NCBI GenBank assembly: GCA_918797485.1
Contig: CAKKNE010000004.1
Coordinates: 3,038,001 to 3,102,000 of the forward strand
Reading direction: 5' to 3'
From: Pelagomonas calceolata
Lineage: Eukaryota; Sar; Pelagophyceae; Pelagomonadales; Pelagomonadaceae
DNA: 64,000 nucleotides
The position numbers and the translations under genes are program-made. Position 1 is the first letter of the stretch. Each line of letters starts with the position of its first letter. Under the pieces are notes generated by a model. The model did not search any database, was not told where the DNA came from, and saw only the letters and a list, made by a program, of their open reading frames with translations. Of this stretch, positions 53,663-63,529 are shown piece after piece.

Positions 53663-55108
53663 ATGCCGTTGTCAACGCTATCGACGCTGCCCTGGAGCTG
53701 GCCGGCAATATTCGCAGCGCTCGTGGTCGCTGCGCTCGCGGCGACCGCGCGCCGCAAAGACGACGACGGCAACATCCCCTGGGCCACCGGCGCCATACCG
53801 TTGCTGGGCCACGCGTTGGCCTACAAGCGCGACCCGGCGAGCTTCATTACGGAGCAGCGCAAGCTTGTTGGAGATGTGTTCAGATTAAACCTCGCGGGCA
53901 AGCGTATGATCGTCATCGCGGGCGGCGCTGAGAATGTCAAAGCCGTCGCGTTCGCGTCTGAGCGGCGCTTCTCGGCGAGGGCCGCCGTAAGGGACGTCGG
54001 CTTCGGCGAGCTACTAGGGGAGCGCAACGTCGACGCCGGCACGGACTTCCACGCGCGCGTTTTGCGGCGGTGGCGACTCGACGACGCCGAGATCGCGCAC
54101 CTCGCGAAAGCGCTCGAGGCCGGTCTCGATGCCGAGCTGACGGGCGGCAAAGAAGTGCCCGACTTGCTTGCGGCGATCCGGGGCGCCGTGCTGCGTGCGG
54201 TTCTCGCGCGGCTGATCGGCGGTGGCATCCTCGAGCGCGGCGGCGCGGACCTCGTCGACGCCGTCGTGGAATTTCAAGATGGCGTCGAGGAGGCCACCGC
54301 CGCCGCGGCCGTGTTCCCCCGCTGGCTCGCGCTGCCGCTGATACTCTGGCCGGCGGCGCGGCGGCGGCGGCACCTCGAAAAGCGCATCGCGGCGGCTCTG
54401 GAGGGGGGCGACGGACCGCGCGGGCCCTGGGCGACGGCGTTTGGCGAGCGGGGTTTGCCCGCCGCCATAGCCGCCGAATTTTCTGTTGGACTGCTATTCG
54501 CCGCCCATAAGAATCCAGCAATTGCCTCGTTCCAGGCGTTGTTGTTCCTGCACGAGAGACGGCTCCCGGCGGCGCTCCACGCGTGCATCAATACCGTCGA
54601 CTCGTTCCAGGAGGCTTTAGTTGTTGCCCGTGATCCATCAGCCTCTACCTTGCGCGAGGCGCAGCAGCTGTGTCGCGTCGCGCTCGAGGCGATCCGCCTC
54701 ACGGCGCACACTGTGGGCGCTGTTCGATTGGCGACCGAGGACTGCGCGCTGCCGGGCAATCGCGTCGTGAAGAAGGGCGAGACCGTGGCTCTCTCGCACA
54801 TCGCCTTCTCGCGCGACGAGGCGCTCTGGGGCCCCAACGCGGCGAAATTTAGTACGGCGCGGGAGGCCTACGCTGGCCCGGTGGCCTTCGACGCGCGGGG
54901 CACCGCGGACGACATCGCCTACAGCGCGTTTTCCCAAGGTACGCACAAGTGTCCCGGCGAGCGCGTGGCCTTGGTCATCGTCCAGACGACGCTCGCCTTA
55001 TTGGTGGCGCGCGGCGTGCGGCCCGTGAAGGTGCCACCGCTCTGCTTCGAGCGGGCGACGCTCGCGCAGCGTGCCGCGCCGGTGCGGGCGATTGTTGGTG
55101 TTGTTTAA
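53663..55108 (+). CDS. Cytochrome P450
   Basis: A 481-residue P450. An N-terminal membrane anchor (WPAIFAALVVAALAATARR) is followed by a Pro-containing hinge and IPLLGHALAYKRDP. The K-helix ExxR is EAIR in ALEAIRLTAHTVGAVR; the heme-binding loop is FSQGTHKCPGERVA with the axial Cys. The I-helix reads LLFAAHKNPAIASFQ, lacking the usual AGxDT and closer to the CYP7/CYP8/CYP51-like families whose members act on sterols. An ER membrane location is expected. ATG 53663 precedes the anchor directly. Substrate unknown. Confidence 0.8.
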   Translation: MPLSTLSTLPWSWPAIFAALVVAALAATARRKDDDGNIPWATGAIPLLGHALAYKRDPASFITEQRKLVGDVFRLNLAGKRMIVIAGGAENVKAVAFASERRFSARAAVRDVGFGELLGERNVDAGTDFHARVLRRWRLDDAEIAHLAKALEAGLDAELTGGKEVPDLLAAIRGAVLRAVLARLIGGGILERGGADLVDAVVEFQDGVEEATAAAAVFPRWLALPLILWPAARRRRHLEKRIAAALEGGDGPRGPWATAFGERGLPAAIAAEFSVGLLFAAHKNPAIASFQALLFLHERRLPAALHACINTVDSFQEALVVARDPSASTLREAQQLCRVALEAIRLTAHTVGAVRLATEDCALPGNRVVKKGETVALSHIAFSRDEALWGPNAAKFSTAREAYAGPVAFDARGTADDIAYSAFSQGTHKCPGERVALVIVQTTLALLVARGVRPVKVPPLCFERATLAQRAAPVRAIVGVV

Positions 55109-55170
55109 TCAGTCTTGTGAATACAAATATTAGACAAATAAACTTGGGGGATAAACTTGGGGGGCCGAAC

Positions 55171-55815
55171 TCACGTGTTCACCGCCGCGATGTGGTCGTC
55201 GAAGGCGAAGATGCAGTCGTAGGAGCGCAGGCGCTTCGCGAGCTCGTAGGCGTTGTCGCCGTCGCCGTCGAGGCCGCTGGAGATCTCGAGCGACGCGCCG
55301 GCCGCGAGCAGCGCCTTCGCCGCGTCGACGCAATCGTTCGTCGCCGCGCGCTGGAGCGGTGTATAGCCCCACGAGTCGCGCGCGTTCAGGTTCGCGCCGC
55401 GCTCGCAGAGTAGTTGTGTGACGGCGCCTCCAGCGCGCGGCGCCATGCCACACAAATGCAGCGGGCTCGCGGCGCCCGTCAGCACGTCGTTGACCAACTC
55501 CGGATCGTCGTCGAGGAGCCGGGCGACGCGCGTCACATCGCCCTCGCGGATGGCCTGCGCCAGCTCCGTGTAGCCGCCGCCGGCGTAGAGCGGCCCGGGG
55601 ATCGGGTTGTACTCCTCGAACTGCTGGCCGATGACGACGGCGCCCGATTCGTCGCGCTCGACGCGGCCTCCATATATACCCGGCCCGACGGCGTCGGCCT
55701 CCGCGTCCAGGCCCTCGGTGACCGCGAACCGCGCCGAGCCGGGCTTGTGGTACATCGACAGCAGCAGCGGGCTCGCGCCGAGGGGCAGGCAGACGAGGCG
55801 CTTGGCCATGCGCAT
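55171..55815 (-). CDS. Ankyrin-repeat protein
   Basis: A 214-residue protein, convergent with the P450. Residues about 85-210 hold three to four ankyrin-type units: TELAQAIREGDVTRVARLLDD, TGAASPLHLCGM, GAVTQLLCERGANLNARDSW, GYTPLQRAATNDCVDAAKAL and GASLEISSG. The N-terminus (MRMAKRLVCLPLGASPLLLS) could be a targeting signal. Ankyrin repeats bind proteins; partner unknown. Starts at 55815 or 55809 (both ATG). Confidence 0.65.
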   Translation of the reverse strand: MRMAKRLVCLPLGASPLLLSMYHKPGSARFAVTEGLDAEADAVGPGIYGGRVERDESGAVVIGQQFEEYNPIPGPLYAGGGYTELAQAIREGDVTRVARLLDDDPELVNDVLTGAASPLHLCGMAPRAGGAVTQLLCERGANLNARDSWGYTPLQRAATNDCVDAAKALLAAGASLEISSGLDGDGDNAYELAKRLRSYDCIFAFDDHIAAVNT

Positions 55816-56452
55816 GGTTGCGACGTCTAGCTTTGTTGTCTTTTCGATGAGAGAGCGTCGGCCGGAGTATGAATGTGCTTCTTGCGCGCGCGTCGCCCGG
55901 TTTCGTTGCAGCACTACGCGCGAGACCCGGCGGAGAGCTGCTGCTTCACCAGTTGCCACACTTGTGCAAATCGCTGCACTCGTTGCCGCGGTGCACGAAG
56001 TTGCTCGGCAGTCGTACAGAATGACCAGAAGGTGTCGTAGTGCGTTGCTGACGACCTCTCGTTGCACTGAGTCGCCACACTGGCACTGCCAACACGACCA
56101 CTCTCACTGCCGTGGCTGGCTCGATCGTCGGGTGTGGTCTTGCCTCCCGCACAGCTCGTCGCGTTCTCTGCGTCTCGCTGGACCGCTCCATAGAAGTGGA
56201 GCCGTGGAAAATTGCCGAACCCGTTTAATCTGATTAAGGAGAGCAGACAGCCAAATTTCAAATAAATCGGCCTCATACGCGCCGATACGCGGTTCACCTG
56301 ACGAGCCACAGCTGCTGTGAACTCCTCTAATAGCGGTGAGCCGCTGCGCGCGAGAAAACGCCGCGCTGCGCCGCGTAGAAGCTGCGCAAAGCAAATTGGC
56401 GCCGCCGCTCTTTGGCACATAACACAGCCGCGCGGGCCACAAACGAGCAACC
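55816..56452. other. Divergent intergenic region
   Basis: A 637 bp gap between the ankyrin gene and POLD1. The minus-strand frame is open into it but shows no coding character. No CTAG element was found. Confidence 0.35.
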
Positions 56453-59400
56453 ATGGACGACGACTTCGAGATGGACGAGGCGGAGCTCGAGCGCATGGAG
56501 GAGGAGATGATGGCCGAGCAGGCCGCGGCCAAGAGCGGCCAGCCCGAGCCCGACGAGGCCCCCACCGACTGGGTGGCCCCCTTCCTGCGGCCGCCGCCGC
56601 CGGCGGATATTGCTTCTAGAGCCATCGCCTTCCAGTGGGTGTCCATCGACATGTACACGGGCGATCCCCTACCTTCCCACCCTAGAGGTGGTCGGGTACC
56701 GGGCGGCAACAAGCGGCCTGTACCTATTGTAAGGTTATACGGTTCGACGGAAGAGGGCCAGTCCGTCTGCGCCCACTGCCACGGCTTCACGCCCTATTGT
56801 TTTGCCCAAGCGCCTCCTGACTTGGATCCGGATGATCGATCCGCGGGGCCGAAGATGCGAGCAGCTCTAGATGCCGCGCTCCGGTCAAAGTGCACAGGAC
56901 AAGAAAAATACGCTTCCGTACTCTGCTTAGGCGTGGAGATTGTGCGCGGCAAGCGAAGTATATTAGGATACAACACGGAGAACAAACCTTTTGTCAAAGT
57001 ATACCTATCGTTACCTACGCTAGTACCCAAGTTGAAACGCTGCTTGAGCGAAGGCGTCGGTGTCGGCAAGGACGTCGCCTGGCGCGCGCAGACGTATGAG
57101 AGCAACGTGCCCTTTGTGTTGCGGTTTATGATCGACAACAACCTAGCCGGCGGCTCGTGGTGCGAGGCGCCCGCGGGGAGCTTCTTTTTGAGAGGTACGC
57201 CGGGCAAGCTGCCGAAGGCTACGAGATGTGACGTGGAGATCGACGTCATCTTCGACTCGCTGATTGCTCATCCTTGTGAAGGGAGCTGGTCTCGGTTGGC
57301 CCCTCTACGCGTCCTCGCGACGGACATCGAGTGCCAGGGCCGCAAGGGCCACTTCCCGGAGCCCGAGAAGGACCCCGTGATCCAGATTTCTTGTGTGGTG
57401 CAACTGCAAGGTTCGGATGAGCCCCTGTGCCAAGTGATCTTCACGCTGAACGGCTGCGCGCCCATAAGCGGCGCGGAGGTCGTCCCCTCGAAGACCGAAG
57501 AAGAACTCCTGCAAAAATGGTCTACTTTTATAAGAAGGGTCGACCCGGACATCATCACGGGGTATAATACGCAAAATTTCGACATGCCGTACTTACTCAA
57601 GAGAGCCGCTGCCTTGGCTAAATCAGGGAAAAAATTAGGAACGTTCTTCGAACTAGGAAGGATTGTGGGTAGTAGAGCTAGGATGCGGGAGACGTCGATC
57701 CAGAGCGCGCAGATGGGTAAACGCGAGAACGTCGACACGACGGTCGACGGTCGGGTCATGTTCGATTTACTACCGTGTGTGGCGGCGTCCTGCCTTCAGT
57801 CTTCGCGTCGACGGCGTCGCCAGCACGCCATCGCCGCGACGCCACACACACAACATCGCAACGAATCGCTCGCACCAAAAGCGCGACACGCGCAGGTACA
57901 TGTTCCGCAACCACAAGCTCTCGTCCTACTCCCTCAACTCCGTCTGTGCGGAATTCTTAGGAATGCAGAAGGAGGACGTGCACCACTCGATTATCTCGGA
58001 GCTGCAGCAGGGCACGGACGAAGATCGGAGAAGATTAGCGGTCTACTGTATTAAGGACTCCTACCTCGTGATTCGATTGATGTGGAAGCTCGCGGTGCTG
58101 ATTAATTATATTGAAATGGCTCGTGTTTGTGGCGTACCTTTGGACTACTTATTGAACCGAGGCCAGCAGATCAAGGTCTTCTCCATGCTTTTGCGGAGGT
58201 GCCGCGCCGAGAATTTGTTAGTGCCGAACCTCGCGAAGCACGGCAACAACGAGGACGTCAAGTTCGAGGGCGCTACCGTGATAGAACCGAAAAGAGCTTT
58301 TTATGAAGAACCCATCGCGACGTTAGATTTCGCGTCTCTGTACCCGTCGATCATGCAAGCCTACAACCTGTGCTACTCGACTTTAATCTCGAAGACGGAC
58401 GCGGAGCGCCAGTTCCCCGGCGGCTCGGGCACGGCCTACAAGCCGTCGCCGCAGTGCGTGGACGGGGTCCACCACTTCGTCACGGCCTCGACCCGAAGAG
58501 GTATCTTACCTAGAATTCTGGAAGATCTACTAGCAGCTCGAAAGCGCGCCAAGGCGGACATGAAGAAGGCCACGGACCCCATGGAGAAGGCCGTGCAGAA
58601 CGGCCGGCAGTTGGCCCTGAAGATTTCCGCGAATTCTGTGTATGGTTTTACGGGTGCCGCGGTGGGCCAATTGCCCTGCCTGCCCATCGCGTCGACCACG
58701 ACGGCCTACGGTAGAACTTTACTGCTACGAACCAGAGAATTCGTCGAAAGTACCTACACCATCGCGAACGGGTACCCCGCCAACGCGGAAGTGGTCTACG
58801 GCGACACGGATTCGGTCATGGTCAACTTCGGCTTCGGGGATGTTGCTGAGACGCTCCCAAAGGCGGAAAAAGTCGCCGAGGAAGTGACGAAGATCTTCCC
58901 TGCGCCAGTGAAATTAGAGTTCGAAAAAGTATACTTTCCTTACTTACTCATGAACAAGAAGAGGTATGCTGGTTTATTATGGACTAGACCAGAAACCCAT
59001 GACTACATGGACGCCAAGGGTCTCGAGACCGTTAGAAGAGATAATTGTTTACTCGTGAGGCAGTTGGTGGATGGTTGTTTGAGAAAGATCATTATCGAGA
59101 GGGACACGAGCGCGGCGATTAACTATGCGAAGCGAGCCATTGCTGATTTGCTGCAAAATAAGATTGACATCGGTCATTTGGTCATTACCAAAGCCTTGTC
59201 CAAAGAGGCCGACTCGAAGGATTATAAAGCAAAATCCGCCCATGCGGAATTAGCCAAAAGGATGCGCCAGCGCGACCCGGGCAGCGCGCCGAACGTCGGC
59301 GACCGCGTCCCGTATGTCATCGTCCAAGCTCCCAAGGGCACGGCCGCGTACGAGAAGGCCGAGGACCCCGTCTATGTGCTGGACCACAACCTGCCACTGG

Positions 59401-59858
59401 ACGCGTCGTATTACTTACAAAATCAGTTAGCGAAACCCTTAACGCGCATCTTCGAGCCGATCATCAAGGACCCCGAGTCGACGTTATTGCGGGGCGACCA
59501 CACGCGCGTCGTCGCGAAGCCGACGCCCGTGGCAAGAAAGGGCGGCATCATGGGCTTCACGAAGAAAACATTACATTGCTTGGGCTGCAAGGCGAAAATA
59601 AGTTCGGGCACGGTCTGCGGGCACTGCAAGCCGCGCGAGGGCGAGGTCTACCTGAAGCGCGTCCACGAGTGCATCGAGCACGAGCGGACCTTCAACGAGC
59701 TCTGGACGCAGTGCCAGCGGTGCCAGGGCTCCCTGCACCAGGACGTCCTCTGCTCGAATTCGGACTGTCCGATCTTCTACAAGCGCAAGAAGGTCCAGGC
59801 CGACCTCCGCGACTCGTCGAGTCACCTGCAGCGCTTCGACGTGGACTTCTCCTGGTAG
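56453..59858 (+). CDS. POLD1: DNA polymerase delta catalytic subunit
   Basis: Two exons, 56453-57774 and 57896-59858, about 1094 residues, close to human POLD1. B-family polymerase blocks: exonuclease LRVLATDIECQGRKG and ITGYNTQNFDMPYL; polymerase DFASLYPSIMQAYNLCYSTL (Asp), KISANSVYGFTGA, and VYGDTDSVMVNFG (two catalytic Asp). The C-terminus holds two zinc/iron-sulphur Cys clusters: CLGCKAKISSGTVCGHC and CQRCQGSLHQDVLCSNSDC. The join LLP|YMFRNHKLSSYSLNSV restores the conserved segment exactly. It replicates the lagging strand with PCNA in the nucleus. Start context ACCATGG. Upstream MDDDFEMDEAELERMEEEM is acidic. Confidence 0.95.
57775..57895 (+). mobile_element. Introner-like intron in POLD1
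   Basis: 121 bp, phase 2, CC|GTGTGTGGCGGCG...GACACGCGCAG|G. The left end GTGTGTGGCG-GCGTC has an imperfect inverted partner GACGCCACACACAC about 65 bp in, and CACGCCATCGCCGCG is a core copy. Confidence 0.7.
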
Positions 59859-60442
59859 TTTGCTTGGGTGGGCGTAACTTAGGTTTAGGTGTAGTTCTTC
59901 CTTGTTCTACCCGCGACGGTCGGCGACTCGGCGACGACGACTGCGGGCGGCTGCTTGTTAACCGTGACGCCGCCGAATAAAGAGCATACCCGCACGAGAC
60001 AATATATCAAGCATATATCTATTTTGAATTTTTTTTTAGTATACCTATCACTGATACCTATATATATAATATATACCTAGGTCTGGGTACCCTGCCACGC
60101 AAAACGGGTTCTCTCAGAGGGCAAGTACCTGCGTCTCTGGCGCTTGAAGCCGCCCTAGGCGATTTATACGAAACTGCCAATCACGTGAAGACCTTCTCCG
60201 GCTGAAAGCTTGCGGGTTCAGACTGGACATGCGTACTTTTCACTTCGCGGGCGCCTGCGCCACAGCAATGGACTCGCTGTGAGCACATAGTCCATTGCAA
60301 GGCGAGCACATAGTCAGTATTAGCTGCCGCGGCTTTTCGACGACTCAAGAGTCTGCCACCAGGGAGCACAGAGGCAGCCAAAATAGCCTCTAATTCTGGC
60401 AGCTTGACCACCGCGCAGCCGTCGTAGACACGCTCCAGGACC
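59859..60442. other. Intergenic region with AT-rich island and hairpin
   Basis: Between POLD1 and the TPR-methyltransferase. 60001-60078 is a sharp AT-rich island (ATATATC, GAATTTTTTTT, TATATATAATATATA) in otherwise GC-rich DNA. 60265-60298 forms a perfect 10 bp hairpin, GCAATGGACT / AGTCCATTGC, with a 14-nt loop; GAGCACATAGTC occurs twice (60281, 60305). No CTAG element. Confidence 0.5.
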
Positions 60443-62528
60443 ATGTCGCAGTTCCAAGGCACGCCAGAATCGGCCGAGCAACGAGCCCAAAGGGCTCTCG
60501 CCCGCGGCACCGAGGCGCTCCAGCGCGGCGACGCGGCGGCCGCGGTCACGCATCTCGAGGAGGCCGTCGAGCTCGACGCGAGCTGCGGCGACGCCTGGTA
60601 TAATTTAGGTGTCGCGCGGGAGGGCGCCGGCGATGTACTGGACAGCGCATAAATCAAATTGTCGCGGCGTTCGACTCACTGATTGATTACGCACAGGCCG
60701 CGGGAGCGGCCAAAGCTTACGTCGAGGCGGCCCGCCTAGAGCCGGGCGCCGCGGACGCGAGGCTGAACCTCGCCGGCGCGTTGCAGCGCGCCCGGGCCCC
60801 GGCGTCGGCCGTCGAGGCCGAGTGCCGGCGCGCCTTCGAGCTCGACGCTTCTTTGGCGCGACGGCGCGCGACGCGCCTGTCGCGCTCTGTGTGGAAATCA
60901 AAATTTTACGGCGCGTTCTGAATCATCGCGTCGTCCTCCACGCCATCGACGCGACGCCTGCTCGATGGCGTGGCGATGCCGGTTCCTCGCCGCTCGACCG
61001 AGCCAGGACGGCCGCGTCATCGCCGAGAAATGACTTAGTGAAGAATTGTCGGTGCACCCGAAACACTGGTTGATTTCCACACAGGTCGCGCTTCCGGCCG
61101 CCGCCCTGGGACCGGCCCTGGGCGCGCGCCGTCGAGCGGCTCTGGGACTCGCTCAAGGCGGCGAACTACGGGCGGGACGCGGTGCGGCGGCGCGTCAACG
61201 CGGCCGCGGGCGGCACGGTCCTGCATCGGTCCTACCCGTCGGGGCGGGACTGGCACGAGCTCCGGCTGTCGCTGACCGCGGCCGCCCTCGACGACCTGGA
61301 GACGGACGCGCTGGGGACGCTCGTCGCGTGCTTCCTCGTCGGCGTCGCCGTCGCCGAGGCGGCGCTCGCCAGAGCATTGGGCCAGGACAGCACCGCGCAG
61401 CTACGACGGGCGGGCGTCCTCGTCGACGTCGACGTTAAGGACGGCCGGCGGTGCTGCGGCGCGCTCCAGCTCTTCCCGGTCCTCGACGACGACGTGATAG
61501 CCACGGACTGGTCGTCGGAGACGCTGCTCGACGCGAACGACGCGGTCATGTCCGTGGGCACGGAGTCGCTCGAGCTCGCGCTCCTCGCGCCGCCGCCAAA
61601 GCGCGGCGCGCGCGTGCTGGATTTGTGCTGCGGGAGCGGCGTGCAGGGCGTCGTCGCGCTCTGCCGGGGCGCGGCCTCCGTGACCTTCGTGCGCGCCCGC
61701 GTCGAAATCTTCTCGCCGGTAGCGGCGATGGCGTGCAGGTGGGGTCTGCTCCGTCTCTACGCCATCGACGCGCCGCGAAGTTCACGCCGAGAGAGCCTCG
61801 CCACAGTTCCGAGCATACGAGCGCGACGCGACGTCACGACGCCGCGAACGCAGGTCGACACGAGCCGGCGCGCGCTCGCGTTCTGCCGCGTCAACGTCCT
61901 CGGCTGCGAGCGGCGCGGGCGCCTCGGCGACTCGCGGTTCCTGCGGTGCGACGCGCGGCACGCGCGGGACGTCGCGCTGCGGGCGGGCGGGCGCGCCTTC
62001 GACGTCGTGCTGGCGAACCCGCCCTTCGTCGCCGGCGGGTCGTCGCGCTTCGCGGCGGGCGGCGACGACGGTTGCCGCGTTCTGGAGCCGCTGGTGCGGA
62101 GCCTGGCGGCGCATGTTGGGAGAGGCGGCTACGCGTGCGTCGTGAGCGAGTTCTACGCCTCGTCGGAGCGGCCCGAGGGCTGGCTGCCGCCGTGCCCCGG
62201 CCTCGACGCGCTGCTGGTGCGCGACCCGCGCCAGGCCGAGAACCCGCGGGACTACGCCTCGGGGCGGGGGCTCCCCGCCGACGTCGGCGAGGGCCTGCGG
62301 CGGCGGGGCGTCGTCGCCGTCTGCTCCGGCTTGCTGGTCCTGCGGCCCGTGCACGCGCTGCGCGAGACGAAGAGGCTGCTCGACGTCGCCGACGGCGCGG
62401 CGGAGTCGGACGCCCTCGCGCTGGAGTCGTTCCTCGAGCGGCCCTCGGCCACGACGCGCGTCTCGCGGGAGGCGATGCGCTTCGTCTGGCGCGACCCCGA
62501 CGCCGTCGAGGAGCCGCCGCCGCCCTGA
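60443..62528 (+). CDS. TPR - class I methyltransferase fusion
   Basis: Four exons, 60443-60634, 60697-60890, 61085-61688 and 61854-62528, about 554 residues. Exons 1-2 encode TPR repeats (AVTHLEEAVELDASCGDAWY, AYVEAARLEPGAADARLNLA). Exons 3-4 hold a SAM-dependent methyltransferase: GARVLDLCCGSGVQGVVAL (SAM loop), VTFVDTSRRALAFCRVN, and FDVVLANPPF, the NPPF motif of HemK/PrmC-type and amino-methyltransferases acting on glutamine, adenine or similar. Joins GD|AAG, SV|SRF and TFV|DTSRR restore continuity. Substrate unknown; the TPRs may bind a protein partner. Confidence 0.75.
60635..60696 (+). other. Short introner derivative, methyltransferase intron 1
   Basis: 62 bp, phase 0, GTACTGGACAG...GATTACGCACAG. 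It contains GCATAAATCAAATTGTCGCGG, of which 19-20 bases are shared with one end of the SDR introner (13893-13920 region); probably an internally deleted copy. Confidence 0.65.
60891..61084 (+). mobile_element. Full-length introner element, methyltransferase intron 2
   Basis: 194 bp, the largest copy here. Inverted ends TGTGTGGAAATCAA / TTGATTTCCACACA; internal palindrome CTCCACGCCATCGACG / TGCTCGATGGCGTGG; interior CGCGTCATCGCCGAGAAATG shared with the SDR copy in the opposite orientation. Spliced as TCTGT|GTGGAAATC...CACACAG|G, phase 2. Confidence 0.8.
61689..61853 (+). other. Introner-like intron, methyltransferase intron 3
   Basis: 165 bp, phase 0, GTGCGCGCCCGCGTC...CGCGAACGCAG. It contains GCGATGGCGTGCAGG and CTACGCCATCGACGCG, the core palindrome, but its ends are diverged. 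Confidence 0.7.
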
Positions 62529-63018
62529 TCGATCCTTTTTCCTAATCGAGTGTTTTCCTGTCTACTACTAGCTTCTCGGCCGCTCGCGACGACAATTTAG
62601 TAGACTGCTCGCGCTTCTGCACAGGAGACGGTCTTACCTAGGTACAACCTGCCACGACTTAGCGAGCGAGCCGCGACTTACCACAGCCTCCTACACTACT
62701 TCCAGCCGGGTCATTGGTGGTAAGTGCGGGTTTTCATCGTCGACCCAAGTCACTTGCCTCCGCCGCAGTCGCGCAAGGAATTAAGCACTACTTGTGACGC
62801 TTAGAACAGTTGGACTCGTCGTTGTTATATCCCGACGGCGAAACGACTGCAACGTACGTGACTCGAGGCAAGTCTCACAAGTCGAGAGGAGCGCTCGCAG
62901 GCGACCAAATTATATAAACGAGATGGTCCAAAGAAGGCAGAGCTCTTCCGTGATTGGGGTTTCGCGTCTGCCCGTGCCCGGGCCGAGGCTCTGATAGAAG
63001 CATTGCCAGGATCGACGT
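62529..63018. other. Intergenic region
   Basis: Short frames only. A phrase TACCTAGGTACAACCTGCCACG at about 62637 resembles TACCTAGGTCTGGGTACC near 60074 only weakly. No RNA gene was identified. Confidence 0.3.
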
Positions 63019-63324
63019 TTGGCAAGAAGACGCGGGCGCGTGAGTCGTTGTCTCGCGGTCGCCACGAACGTGGTCGTCGGGAGGCAGTACACGTTCGAGA
63101 TCCGCGGCCTCGGCCAGGACGCGATGCAGTCCTCCTTCAGCCTCTGGGTGCACGGCCACGTCGTCGTCGCGAGCGCGACCGGCGGTCGGCGGGGTCCCGT
63201 CTCGCTGTCCTTTACGGTCCCCGCGTACAAGGGCCCTCCCGCCCCGACGCCGGCGCCGACCGCGACGACGACGACCGTTACGACGCGGCCCCACTACTTC
63301 GAGGACGACCGAGTCGAGATCTAA
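63019..63324 (+). CDS. Possible coding fragment, beta-rich, unknown
   Basis: An open frame without an ATG in the coding-like part. NVVVGRQYTFEIRGLGQDAM and SFSLWVHGHVVVAS read like a beta-sandwich, followed by a Thr/Pro linker (PAPTPAPTATTTTVTT) and EDDRVEI before the stop. It may be the last exon of a gene whose 5' part was not recognised, or a decayed copy. Confidence 0.3.
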   Translation: MARRRGRVSRCLAVATNVVVGRQYTFEIRGLGQDAMQSSFSLWVHGHVVVASATGGRRGPVSLSFTVPAYKGPPAPTPAPTATTTTVTTRPHYFEDDRVEI

Positions 63325-63339
63325 GAACCAAGCTCCGAA

Positions 63340-63361
63340 CTAGCGCCTGTAAGACACTAGC
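63340..63361 (-). promoter_or_regulatory. CTAG promoter palindrome, copy 17
   Basis: CTAGCG, CCTG, TAAGACACTAGC; 169 bp upstream of ATG 63530. Confidence 0.6.
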
Positions 63362-63529
63362 AAGCTCGAGCGCCTCGATAGGACGCGCAAAGCTCGCAGC
63401 TCACACAGCAGCGTGCCGCGTACATGATTTTCATAGCACAAGGACGCGCCCAAGGCAAGCAGAACACGTGAGACGACTCACAACCTCTCCACAGCCACCA
63501 AAGCAAACAGCTCATCTGCGAGAGCAAAC

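Noticed and set aside
62567-62580. CTTCTCGGCC resembles the start of U2 snRNA
   Set aside because: Only ten bases match and the rest of the U2 sequence, including the branch-pairing GUAGUA context, is absent.
1925-63361. CTAG elements as spliced-leader or intron boundary signals (CTTACAG / GTAAG)
   Set aside because: Copies occur in both orientations relative to the downstream gene and single copies serve divergent pairs, which does not fit a splice site.
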